Assembly (NCBI GenBank): GCA_021399435.1
Contig: JAJTUP010000142.1
Location: 33,980 to 97,979, forward strand
Source of the DNA: Diaporthe sp. PMI_573
Lineage: Eukaryota; Ascomycota; Sordariomycetes; Diaporthales; Diaporthaceae
Direction of reading: 5' to 3'
DNA: 64,000 bases
In this document: one piece after another, positions 42,507 through 51,750 of the stretch
Layout of the letters: the number at the start of each line of letters is the position of its first letter
Numbering within the stretch: the first letter of the stretch is position 1
Notes under the pieces: generated by a model
Databases searched by the model: none
Seen by the model: the letters and a program-made list of their open reading frames with translations, nothing else
What the model was told of the DNA's origin: nothing
Program-made: the position numbers and the translations under genes

Positions 42507-43085
42507 TAGAGACAGAGCATTAGAATCTTTATTTAAGATAAGTCTCACTGACAAAATGGACAATAATATTGACAAAAAGGACCTACAATGCCTTTCTAGC
42601 AAAAACTTACAGCCCACGTTAATTATCAAGGAAGATCCTTATAAACACCGCAAAACTCCGATACACCAAAAACGGTCGTGTCGACAACGTCCACATCAAT
42701 CATCGCACTCTCCGTGTCTTGCTCTAACGTTGTTGTACTCTCAGTGGATGACGAGCGTGACACAGGACCCTCTTTCCCGGAAAGGGTAGCACCCTCGCTC
42801 GCATCGTAAAACGGTTACTCTTTCCGGAACTGAGGAGTCACACTGAATTGCTTGCTTTGTTTATCATAGATGAGCCACTTGCCAGAAACGGCGAGGTGGT
42901 CAAACAAAGGCCCGAAGGACGCTCAAAAGTTTATCTTCCAGCGAACGTTAATGATGTCGATACTTGATCGCCACCACTTCATTCCCCTTCGGCAACTGGT
43001 TGATACTTCTTGCCGCCCCCATAGGCTATGTTTCAGCCGCTGAAGCTGTTCCGGTGGATCTTGTGTTGGTTGGCTGGTGTTTCCG
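42507..43085. other. No supported gene
   Basis: Leader or debris between the 41607 gene and a LINE fragment; short frames only. Confidence 0.35.
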
Positions 43086-43357
43086 CTTCTGAGGCTGTAG
43101 CTTTGCTTGTACCGGGGAAGCATGCAAGAGAGCTGTACGATCATCTTTCGTGGAAAGAAGCCAGTATACTTGCCCAGCTCCGGACAGGAAAGGCCAGGCT
43201 GAACGAGTATCTCTATCAGATCAAAGCGGCACCGACAGATCATTGCGACTGCGGACATGCGAAGGCGACGGTAGAGCACTTCCTCTTCCGATGCAGCAAA
43301 TGGACAGCATACCGTACAGAATGCTGCAATACACGAATACACATAGAGGGTTTTTAA
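43086..43357 (+). pseudogene. Tad-like LINE ORF2 C-terminal fragment
   Basis: The frame reads VPGKHARELYDHLSWKEASI, LAQLRTGKARLNEYLYQI, then CDCGHAKATVEHFLFRC: the conserved region after RNase H with its CxC...HxxxxC knuckle in fungal Tad1-like LINEs. It begins abruptly near 43086 and stops at 43357. A different LINE family from the copy at 33 kb. Confidence 0.75.
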
Positions 43358-43359
43358 TA

Positions 43360-43915
43360 CCCAAAAAATCGACTCACGGCCACCAAACTCATCTCCCGGC
43401 GTGCACGCACTATTCGCACTTAGGCACAGTGGCAGGCAGACTGAGACGGCGTCATCGCGATGGCTTCTGGCCCGTCTCTTTAAAGACGTCTCGTGTGACC
43501 TCGGCTTGACCCTTGCAGTTCGAGGCCTCCCGCAGTCTCTAAGCAGTAGCAAGATATTAGACGAATATGGGCTTGGTAAGAACGCGATATTCCACGTAGT
43601 CGTCGTTGTCAATAGAGATAATGGTTCCTCGAGAGACAAGCTTGCCCTCGAAGGGGCCAGTCTGCTTGCGCTCATACTTGATGCCCATGTAGATCTTAGT
43701 GTGCTCGTTGTTGGCTCGCAATCGATTGGCCTCCTGGTCATGATCACTTTGTTATATAATGACTTTCACGTCCTGATTCCACCTAAACCTTAAATCACTA
43801 ATGCAAAGCTTGCATTTGCCGAACTCTGAATATGTATACTGAGCAAACTCAGATAGGGAACTGCTGTCTACCCGCCCGCACCACTCGTAGGTAGAGTAAT
43901 TGTCTACCGGATTAG
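43360..43915. other. No supported gene
   Basis: Probably LINE 3' sequence and debris; no domain found. Confidence 0.3.
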
Positions 43916-43919
43916 CTAT

Positions 43920-44132
43920 TCATTTGCTGCCTTTATGAAAACTTGATTTTGGTATACGTACTGTAAAACACGTCGTTGTATATGTTGTTGTATAAACTGT
44001 GGTAACAGCAGGTGTACAATCGGGAAATTTATCGCATTTTCTCGGGTTTGCAATACCGGCCTGGGAACATACCTGACAATTGGCCGTGTCTGTCCAAACA
44101 GCCGTTGAGGTATAGGCAGCAAGGCAATCCAT
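43920..44132 (-). CDS. Short Cys/Thr-rich ORF, likely a fragment
   Basis: 70 codons from ATG 44132 with CQVCSQAG, KFPDC and a TVYTTTYTTTC run. Such Thr-rich segments occur in fungal secreted or surface proteins, but there is no signal peptide at this start, so this is more likely an internal fragment than a complete gene. Confidence 0.25.
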   Translation of the reverse strand: MDCLAAYTSTAVWTDTANCQVCSQAGIANPRKCDKFPDCTPAVTTVYTTTYTTTCFTVRIPKSSFHKGSK

Positions 44133-44196
44133 TTCCTAGGGTATGATGATCGCAGAAAATAGGTAATTAAGTGGCTACGAACCAACCCAGGGGAAG

Positions 44197-44310
44197 TTGG
44201 TGATAGAAGTGGGATGGAGTCAGACAAAGGAGGATGTCGAGAAAAAGGCTACGAAGTATTTGGAGCACTTCAATACTCAGATCCAGACTGTCATCGGCAT
44301 TAACCCCCAT
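44197..44310 (+). pseudogene. Fragment resembling fungal PD-(D/E)XK-like protein
   Basis: VIEVGWSQTKEDVEKKATKY followed by LEHFNTQIQTVIGI resembles the IEVAYSQ...VVVGLDI strand-helix-strand block of a fungal family with a restriction-endonuclease-like fold. Only this block remains; the dispersed repeat at 44350 follows. Recognised from memory. Confidence 0.35.
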
Positions 44311-44349
44311 GACAGACGAAATCAATTGGAAATGAGAAATTGGGACCAT

Positions 44350-44480
44350 TTGGCACCAATTGGTGCCAACTTTTATTAACTCCTTTGCCCTGGGTGGGTG
44401 CTAGGGCTGGCTGAAGTTGGCAGATATAGTGAAAACCCGCCACTTGGTGATATCCGCCACTTGGTGGTAAACCACGTTAT
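44350..44480 (+). repeat. Dispersed repeat with palindrome, copy 2
   Basis: TTGGCACCAATTGGTGCCAA, then CCTTTGCCCTGGGTGGGTGC and ending AACCACGTTATA; homologous to 34263-34400. Confidence 0.65.
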
Positions 44481-44579
44481 ATATATCGTTGAAATTCAAT
44501 GAAATCCCCTCACAACGGATGACTCGAATTCCCCTCCGACCGTCCTTCTTTTCCACCTCTATCAAGACCTGTCCACCGT

Positions 44580-46157
44580 CTCAATCTCACCGCCTTCCCA
44601 TATCGAGACTGAAAACACAAAGGGTTCTGACAACAGTCTCGAAGTCGGACAACAAATCATTGAACTTCTGGAGTATAACCCAGTCACGATCTGTAAGTTT
44701 GCTGTCATCGTCCAGGATTCGCGGCGGGACCTTGCCCTTCTTGAGTATCCCATTCTTTGTGACGTTCTGCTGCTGCCATTCGTGTTTGTACTCAAGGAGG
44801 AGGATGTCAAGCGAGGGGCGAAGGGCCAAGGCACGCTGGATCATATACAGCTGCGATAGCCACCGTGTGTCGTTATCACGTACGACCTTTAACGGCTTCT
44901 GGCCAGCGGGGAGAGATCGGCGTTGTATATTGCAAAGAAGCGAGGAAAGTCGGTGGCTTGAGCGAATGTCGTAAACCAGGTTATGCAATGTGCCTGTTTG
45001 ATATCAGTCCAGAAATCCGCCTGATCAGACGTCCTACTGACCAACTGGACCTCTTTTGCGCCATGCCATCCACTCACGGTCAGTTACTGCGGCTTCGTCG
45101 AACTCGTCGGCCTCCCTCCCATTTTCGTATGGTGCAAATAGCAGGGCCTTTGATAGAGGTTGAGGATATGGCCAAAGCAACGGCCTCGTCAATTTGCGCC
45201 GTGGAATCCCAAGAGATCTCCCAACTCCCCCATTGCATTATCGTTATTAGTAGCGTTGTCAAGGACGGCATATCCTATCTTGTCAGTAATATTGAATCTC
45301 TGCAAGATGCTGTAGACAACCTCCGCAATGTTAAAGCCCGTATGGCGTTGAGAGATCTCGGGAACCCCCAGGATCAACTTCACGGGCTTCCCTTCGTCGT
45401 CCCTGCAGAAGCAAGCAATACCATACAGGGGGAGTTGGTTCCTAGCTGTCCAGCCGTCAAAAGAGATGTGGACAAGACCCTGGCGGCTTTCCAGGTAGGT
45501 GGCGATAGTGGCAGAATGTTTCTCGAACTCGGAGATGATCTTGCTGCGAATAGCGTCGCCAGATAGGTGTGCGTTTTGTACGGCCACAGCTGGGTTCAGG
45601 TATTCAAAGATCTGGCGCAACATGGGGTTCTCCGCCTCGGTAAATGGCTTATTGCCCGATACAATATAATGTACAAGGAGTCGCCTGAACTCGCTTCTGT
45701 TAAAGGACTTGATAAACACGTTGGCGATTGCCTGGTCACGTGGCTGGGAGACGTCCAATTTGAAGGCGTCTACAATCGATCTCTGTGTAGGCCGTGGTGG
45801 TTGGCTAGATCTACGCTTCTCCATCACCCCCTTCGGCTGGCTGGCAGGTGCGGTGATCTGGTGGGCTTTGTAGAGGTGGTCCATCATATTTACTGTGCCT
45901 TTTTCCTTGTACGCAGCTGGCTTGTGGCTTCTCTTTTGCACACAGAGTTTGCAAAGCCAGTGGCGGTCTCTGCCATCTTTCTCGATGTCATAGCCGTAGG
46001 CCCAGACCCAAGCCTTGAGATCGCGTGTGCGCTCGCTGTGGGTCCAGCCAGCCCAGCGAGCTGTTTCAAAGAGACCATCCAAGGCCTGGACGTCGTCAGG
46101 AGGAGGAACGAGGGGATGATCGACAGGAAAATCAACGGGAGATACGTTGTCATCCAT
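44580..46157 (-). pseudogene. hAT transposase relic, N-terminal and central parts
   Basis: From ATG 46157: a zinc-finger-like segment (HWLCKLCVQKRSH, then MMDHLYKAHQ), the catalytic region (ISFDGWTARNQLPLYGI, GYAVLDNATNNDNAMGEL) to GFHGAN, then TGA at about 45187 (CGA to TGA) followed in frame by RGRCFGHILNL. A deletion or frameshift follows, then DREWMAWRKRGPVG, a 48-nt intron (44994-45041, GTCAGT...AACAG), and TLHNLVYDI through DNDTRWLSQ to VRTLCVFSLD near 44590, where homology stops. The dimerisation domain is missing. Same lineage as the 1-1080 copy. Confidence 0.8.
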
Positions 46158-46334
46158 AATCTAGGCCTGTAGGCATTGCTTGGTGTCACAGAACGAGGGA
46201 GATCAAAGGGTCTGGCAGGCATCACGCGTACATCACGCGTGTATGTCGCGCCAAGCCTCTATCGTGATTGTATTGACCGGCTATATTTGAGCCTATATAG
46301 CTGACTCAGGGGACCAAGGGGCTCAAAAAGCATA

Positions 46335-46485
46335 AAAAATGGGTCGACGGCAACGAAGGCAACGTAAAGGCAATATTGCCCATCTGAGATTGCGTTGCGT
46401 TGCGTTGCCTTAGTAATCACGATTCCCCCATTGCGTTGCGTTGCCGCAATATATTGCTAAACAGTTGCCCACATTGCGTTGCTCG
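46335..46485. repeat. TTGCGTTGC / GCAACG repeat cluster, end of hAT relic
   Basis: GCAACG, TTGCGTTGCGTTGC and CAATATTG units recur in both orientations over 150 bp upstream of the hAT start codon, ending at CGTTGCTCGGAG. Interpreted as the 5' subterminal repeats of the hAT relic. Confidence 0.6.
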
Positions 46486-46823
46486 GAGCCCTGCCCAAGT
46501 CTCGGATCCGCCGCTCTCGTGTGAATCTCTCCATCTCGCCAGAAGAGCCACTAGACGCCGTTGCAAGTACAGGTACAGGTATGCGTGTTGACAGTGTACT
46601 TTTCCGGAGTGCGGGAATATATGTTAATTCATCGGGCACAGAGCTTCTGCAGAGCCACACAGAGCAATCTCCAGTGAGTACCCGAGACGCGCTAGTGCAG
46701 GCCGCGAAAAGGAGGCGAATCCACGCGACGTCTGAGAGCGATCCGTTGCCTGCGAAGAGAGCGCGGTGGGCGCGGGCAGACGCACAAACGGGTAGGCATT
46801 CCACTACATCTGCAATGTGTTAA
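46482..46823 (+). pseudogene. Hypothetical ORF fragment abutting hAT end
   Basis: An open frame starting at the hAT repeat boundary: LPKSRIRRSRVNLSISPEEP, then SAGIYVNSSGTELLQSHTEQ and a basic AAKRRRIHATSESDPLPAKR. It looks like the disordered C-terminal part of a host protein whose 5' end was removed by the transposon. No ATG at the left edge. Confidence 0.35.
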
Positions 46824-46899
46824 CAATACTAATATGTCAGAGACAGGACGCTCGAGGCGGAGTCACGAGATACGCCAAAGATAAGGGTTAGGGTTCCAT

Positions 46900-46941
46900 G
46901 TCCACCTACAGGGGTGGACCGACAGGACCGTCGGCGGTCCT
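46900..46941. repeat. Two adjacent GC hairpins
   Basis: GTCCACC/GGTGGAC (46900-46919) and AGGACCG/CGGTCCT (46924-46941), each with 7-bp arms and a short loop, 4 bp apart, in a stretch without ORFs. Confidence 0.65.
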
Positions 46942-47128
46942 GGCGACTCCATAGGTGTCATAACAAGTATATCTCGATGAATGCTTACCATCTATTTTTC
47001 ACCATCTTACGGGATTGCAGTTTTGCAAGTCGCCCTCAGTACAGAAGGTTTCGAGCCTGAATCGACATTCCAAAAATTACCTCAACATACCCAAGCGACG
47101 ACAGCCTTGAGAACAATAATCTTTTGAG

Positions 47129-48337
47129 ATGGTGCAAAAATTTCGACTCGCAGCCCCCCGAGCGCGGAGGGCCATACCTCACGGCCGCAAGTTCCGAGAT
47201 TTCCTCTTGGACGGGTCAGCCGCGGTGCTCGTACGCCTCCTCGCTGTCCCTGTTAAGCCGCAGATTCCCCAACCTATACCAGCAAATTCCCGAAACGACC
47301 GTTGTGCCACCCAGACTGCCTCTGGCCACTCGTTCCTGGAGACCCCGATGGACGGACAAGTGAAGCGCAAAGCCGACGGCGAGCTGCTTGCCGGCTCCCC
47401 ACCACACCACAGGCAAACGAAAACCCAAGGTGGTCACGATGCTCTCACCTTTTCCGATCTCCCCCTGGAGGTTCACCAGCTTGTCTTTGATCACATCGAG
47501 TTTATCGAAGACGCCATCTGCCTCAGTCTCGCGAGCCGATACTTCTGGACCTTCGCTCGAGATTGCCTTAACGCCTATTATATGTCGTTGCTGGGACAAT
47601 GGGTGGGTGAGAATATCGTCTACGTGGGAGAAGACACTAAACCGGATGACTATCCTCCCCATCTATTCTCGGACGAGGAGCTGGATGGGTTGCGTCAAGA
47701 GAGGAATAACGTGTTGATGGACGACGACGTGCTCCCATACGTATCATGCAATCAACCATTTACGCTTTACCACTTTGCCCTTCCTTCCGTTTCCGATACA
47801 CAAGAAGTCGGCGATCTCTACGCAAAGTCGTCACGCATATATTCTCGCTGCAGAAACCGAAGCAAAGACGAAGATCCAGCACTTCAGGCCACGTATTCGG
47901 AAATAGTCGTCACAGAGTCGAGATACTACCCCAAAGACCAGCTGTGGATTCTTCGAAACCTGACGACAAAGGAATATGTCCGCCCGGAACCCATCGCCAT
48001 TGACCCGGCATACATCTGTGGTCCCCATATTAGGCTTTTGGGCTTCGGTGAAGTTGTCTTGTCACGCATCTGCTGGTCAACCTCCCCACCTGTCGATATG
48101 AACCCTAGGACGTTTATCTCGAGGGGAATATGGGCAGGGCATCGCTTCGACATCACTACGCTGGCGAAGCACGAGAGCGAGACCGATAGTGCGGAATGGA
48201 GCGATGTAAGCAGCGAGGTTGCAAAGGAAATTGCCGACATCTGGGTGGGTGAATACGGCGCCGATCTGCGTCTGGACCTGTGCTACTGGTATCAGAAACG
48301 ACCGAATAGAAATTACCACGACGTGATCCCTCCTTAG
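47129..48337 (+). CDS. F-box-like protein, 402 aa
   Basis: The F-box-like motif spans residues 107-145: LTFSDLPLEVHQLVFDHIEF, IEDAICLSLASRYFW. It is followed by a conserved-looking segment (YYMSLLGQWVGENIVYVGED, then DDYPPHLFSDEEL). Proteins of this layout form a fungal F-box family; F-box proteins recruit substrates to SCF ubiquitin ligases through Skp1. The first 73 residues are basic and low-complexity, so translation may start at ATG 47348 (M74). No intron required. Neighbours are transposon relics, so nothing about partners can be inferred. Confidence 0.7.
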   Translation: MVQKFRLAAPRARRAIPHGRKFRDFLLDGSAAVLVRLLAVPVKPQIPQPIPANSRNDRCATQTASGHSFLETPMDGQVKRKADGELLAGSPPHHRQTKTQGGHDALTFSDLPLEVHQLVFDHIEFIEDAICLSLASRYFWTFARDCLNAYYMSLLGQWVGENIVYVGEDTKPDDYPPHLFSDEELDGLRQERNNVLMDDDVLPYVSCNQPFTLYHFALPSVSDTQEVGDLYAKSSRIYSRCRNRSKDEDPALQATYSEIVVTESRYYPKDQLWILRNLTTKEYVRPEPIAIDPAYICGPHIRLLGFGEVVLSRICWSTSPPVDMNPRTFISRGIWAGHRFDITTLAKHESETDSAEWSDVSSEVAKEIADIWVGEYGADLRLDLCYWYQKRPNRNYHDVIPP

Positions 48338-48717
48338 GTCTCCGAGAGCGGAGCATCTTCTTTGGCGGTGGGCTCTGTCGACTCCGGCTACTAATCCGGA
48401 TGCATTGTGCCTAATAGGATTAGTAGTCAGATAGAGAGAAGACGGCATCAATACTCAGGACGTACGCCGAAGGCTCTGATCAGGACCACGATGTAAAGGC
48501 TGGGCGTTTGTCGTCGTTGAAGGAGCGAAGGAGGGAAGGAGGATATAGAGAGATTGAGTTTATTTATACATATCTAACTCTTCGCCAACACATCCGGATC
48601 CTCCCGGGCGTCGCGAAGGATCTTCTTCATCGAGGAATACAGCTCTGGATCCGCCTTCTTCCACTTCTTCCAGTCTGGGAATACTACCTTCCTCAGTCGA
48701 TTGAGCCATGGGATTAG
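48338..48717. other. No supported gene; possible minus-strand C-terminal fragment
   Basis: A minus-strand frame near 48710-48574 (PWLNRLRKVVFPDWKKWKKA) ending DPDVLAKS looks protein-like but too short to assign; it abuts the Fot relic. Confidence 0.3.
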
Positions 48718-49806
48718 CGGCTGGTTCCGGCTGCTCCGCAACATAATGGCTAAGTATAGGATTATAGACGACGACCTATACAACTTCGATGAGACTGGCT
48801 TTATGATGGGTGTAATCAACGCGTCAATAGTTGTTATACATTCTAATCGATATGGAAAGGCTAAATCTGTACAGCCTGGAAACCGGGAATGGGCAACCGT
48901 TATCAAATGTATCAATGCGAAGGGCTGGTGTATCCCACCATTTGTTATTGTGCAAGGCGCCTACCACCTTGCCAGCTGGACAACAGAGTCAGGCTTCCCA
49001 CCAAGCTGGATAATCAAGCCTACTCCAAATGGGTGGACAGATAACGAGACTAGCCTTGACTGGATTCGGCACTTCGATAAGTATACAAAGCAACAGACAA
49101 AGGGTGTATATTGGATGCTTATCCTAGATGGTTATGAGAGCCATGTCTCGGCTAAGTTTAACCAGTACTACAAAGACAACAAGATTATCTCTGTCAGTAT
49201 GCCGCCGCATTTATCTCATTGGTCTAGCCGCTAGATGTCGCAATATATTTACCTCTAAAGCGTGCATATAGCGACCAGATCAACCTCTTCATCCGGGCCT
49301 CTATCAACCACATCACCAAGTCTAAGTTCTTCATTGCATTTAAGGCAGCCCACGACAAGATCTTTACGGAAGATAACATCAAGTCTGCATTCAGAGGAGC
49401 TGGAATTTCTCCTTGGGACCTAGATTCTGTCATTTCTAAGCTTGATGTCCGTCTCTAGACGCCATTACCATCCATACCTGCTCCCCCCCGAAACTGGGAG
49501 TCACAAACACCTTCCAATGCTCAACAGACAGTCAAGCAATCGAGTTTTATTAAAGACAAGATCTCAGCCCATCAGGGGAGCTCCCCTATACCAATTATCC
49601 AGGCTGTTGACCAGATGGCAAAGGGTGTACGGGTAATCGCAAACAAGATCATTCTATTGAAGAATTGGGTCTATACTCTTGAGGATGCCAACACAGCACT
49701 CGCTAAACGCCGGAGAGCTAAAAAGAGTCGAGTGCAGCTTGGAGGGGCCCTTAGTATTGAGGACTGTCTAGCAATAACTATCGATAGAGATTCATATAAC
49801 AAATGA
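48718..49806 (+). pseudogene. Fot1/pogo-type transposase relic, 5'-truncated
   Basis: Strongly similar to residues 145-505 of the 30290 transposase, keeping DDDLYNFDETGFMMGV and MLILDGYESHVSAKF. It is truncated upstream of GWFRLL and broken after PPHLSHWSSR (TAG at 49232) and by later stops. Differences from the 30290 copy are mostly C-to-T and G-to-A (for example GGCCACGAG to GGTTATGAG), as expected from RIP-like decay. Confidence 0.85.
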
Positions 49807-50149
49807 TACGTTAAAAGGCGGTTTTTACACATAGTGGCGGAACAACAGACGTGAGAATTATTCTATCAGCTATAAAGACTGTAATGTACAGAGGAAGCAG
49901 AGTATGAACTAAGATTCAACTCCTGACGTCGGTAGGCCTTCCTCACTTAAAGGACCGCTTTTCGTTCTTCTGTCTCTCGTAAGACCAAGCAATGCGTCCC
50001 TCACGGTTTCGCAGTGCCAGTTCAGCTCAACGGGCGCAGGCGGAGCAGTTCTCACTACGTCCGTGTATCTCTGTCCACCTGTGAGAGCAGTTCTCTCGAG
50101 CCTGGATTCTGGGACGGCGGGCGGGTCTATCCTTTCTAGATCTTGAACT
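49807..50149. other. No supported gene
   Basis: Between Fot and pogo relics; no ORF of interest. Confidence 0.4.
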
Positions 50150-50610
50150 GCTTGGCCAGCTCGATCCGACTAGAGGTTATTTTTCAGACGCCCAGGCATT
50201 CGCGAGAGTTGAGGTCTTTATTACACGTTTATGCACGTAAGAAACACTTAAGCCCAACACAGCGAGAACTCTTCAGAAAAATTCTCAAGGGGTACGACGA
50301 GAAAGAGCACGATCTGGCGATATCCTCAATCAAAAACGAGGAGCTGAACAGTCAAATTGAGGCCAGCATGAAGATCCGGAGGAAGAAGGTCATAATTGAC
50401 CCGAATGCGGTTTTTGCAGATATTGAGGCTATCTGGAAGGCTCAAATTGATGCCGGCGAGGTATCCCCTGATAGCGACGATACAGACGATTCCTCAACAC
50501 CAACGAAAGAAGGGTCGTGCGGGAATTGACGTTGGGAATAGTAGCATGGTTGGTGGCGGACGGTGGGCGGAATCAGGGGGGGTGCGGAATCCGGGCCGCC
50601 CACGTTAGGC
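50150..50610 (+). pseudogene. Pogo-type transposase, 3' end with terminus
   Basis: SRELRSLLHVYARKKHLSPT followed by QRELFRKILKGYDEKEHD matches the C-terminal region of the 8710-9829 copy. It continues with RRKKVIIDPNAVFADIEAIW and an acidic Ser-rich tail to the stop at 50529. After it, GGCGGAATCAGGGGGGGTGC (50577 on) resembles the pogo end at 17800-17840. Everything upstream of the C-terminal region is missing. Confidence 0.75.
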
Positions 50611-51595
50611 GTCCCTTGCCACGATGATCAAGCTCGTAAAACTGACGTTGTTGACTCCGCCGTGTAAGTCGTCGATTGAATGGCAGTGCTGGATCTTGGC
50701 TGGCATGGCCCCTAGCTCTTTCTGTATTGTTCAATACCTGCCCACGCCGAGGTACTTCTCGGCCAGGCTTTACAATCGCGCTGGAGACTCGCCGTCCACT
50801 GGAGCGAGCTAGAGCTCGGCTATTTCGCATCGAGGGTGGAGGGCTTGCTTGGTCGCGTTCGTGGCTAGGAGGCATCGTGCGTGCCTCGGCCGCTTTCGCG
50901 GCCGGGATGGTCGCGTAACGGGGCTTCACACGCGGTGGCGTCGGACATCTCCTTCTCCTCATGCGCTCCCGCAGACGATGGGAGTAAATGGCTCCAAACA
51001 CCTGCTCCACCTCTGGATCGTCGTTCTCAAGGTTGAACATGAGTGGTACACAACCGAACTCGTCTGCGTCTGAGTCGTGAACGACGGAACCCTCGTCGGA
51101 CGGCGTGGGACTGGGCAGGCGGTTTTGGCGGAACCTAATGTACTCCTGTCGCGCTTGCCTGAAATGCACATCTGTCCGGTCATATGCGTCCTGCATCTGC
51201 CGGTCCCATTCGCCCAGCGTGTCTTCTATGGGCTTCGCTTGTTGGCAATCATCATGGACGCTGGGCCACAGGCTTGGACTGGGCTCACGAGAGCGTGCTT
51301 TGTATGGGCTGTGCTGGATTCCGGCCTGCTTAGTGATCTCCTGAAGTTTGTTGTCGGCGGGGGCGCTGGCAGCTTGCGTGACTGACTGGCGACGAACTGC
51401 CAGAAGTGGTTCATTCGGACTGGTAAGCGATACCCGGGCTTTGTCTGCGTCTTCATCAAGCCTAACTCTTTTCGCATCGCCAGGGAGGACATCCGAGTGA
51501 CCGTCGGGTGCTGATCGTTTGGACATTGCGCTGCGAGAGTATGTTGTTGCTGTTGCTGGTTGGTGTCTGGTGGCATCGTAGGTCTGTCGCAACAT
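50573..51595 (-). CDS. Unknown basic, disordered protein
   Basis: 340 codons from ATG 51595 (an internal ATG follows at 51526). Rich in Ser, Pro, Arg and Asp with KRVRLDEDADK, RFRQNRLPSPTPSDEGS and RERMRRRRCPTPPRVK segments; predicted largely disordered and possibly nuclear. No domain recognised. It is divergent from the pseudokinase gene at 51751, 155 bp apart. The last 10-12 codons and the stop lie within the pogo terminus (50573-50605), so the transposon fragment supplies its 3' end. Confidence 0.55.
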   Translation of the reverse strand: MLRQTYDATRHQPATATTYSRSAMSKRSAPDGHSDVLPGDAKRVRLDEDADKARVSLTSPNEPLLAVRRQSVTQAASAPADNKLQEITKQAGIQHSPYKARSREPSPSLWPSVHDDCQQAKPIEDTLGEWDRQMQDAYDRTDVHFRQARQEYIRFRQNRLPSPTPSDEGSVVHDSDADEFGCVPLMFNLENDDPEVEQVFGAIYSHRLRERMRRRRCPTPPRVKPRYATIPAAKAAEARTMPPSHERDQASPPPSMRNSRALARSSGRRVSSAIVKPGREVPRRGQVLNNTERARGHASQDPALPFNRRLTRRSQQRQFYELDHRGKGRLTWAARIPHPP

Positions 51596-51750
51596 TCGTT
51601 GCCGTCGTCCCGGGAGATTAACGTCCCCAGTTAGTCACGTGACCGAGGCGGCTGGCCCCCCCCCACTCCTGCGGCGTACTCCGGATACCTAGGTAGGCAG
51701 ATTAGATCTCTCTTTACCATCGGTACCCGCGATACCTGGGAAAGTGTCAA
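51596..51750. promoter_or_regulatory. Short shared upstream region of divergent genes
   Basis: 155 bp between the ATGs at 51595 (-) and 51751 (+), with a C8 run (51657-51664) and GATACCTAGGTAGG-like sequence. Likely a bidirectional promoter if both genes are expressed. Confidence 0.4.

Noticed and set aside
42923..43747. Minus-strand ORF (274 aa)
   Set aside because: Covers the antisense of the LINE C-terminal fragment, whose plus-strand motifs are specific.
45567..46172. Plus-strand ORF (201 aa)
   Set aside because: Antisense of the hAT transposase relic, which has clear motifs on the minus strand.
46880..46896. Telomere-like AAGGGTTAGGG
   Set aside because: Less than two TTAGGG units, internal position; chance occurrence.
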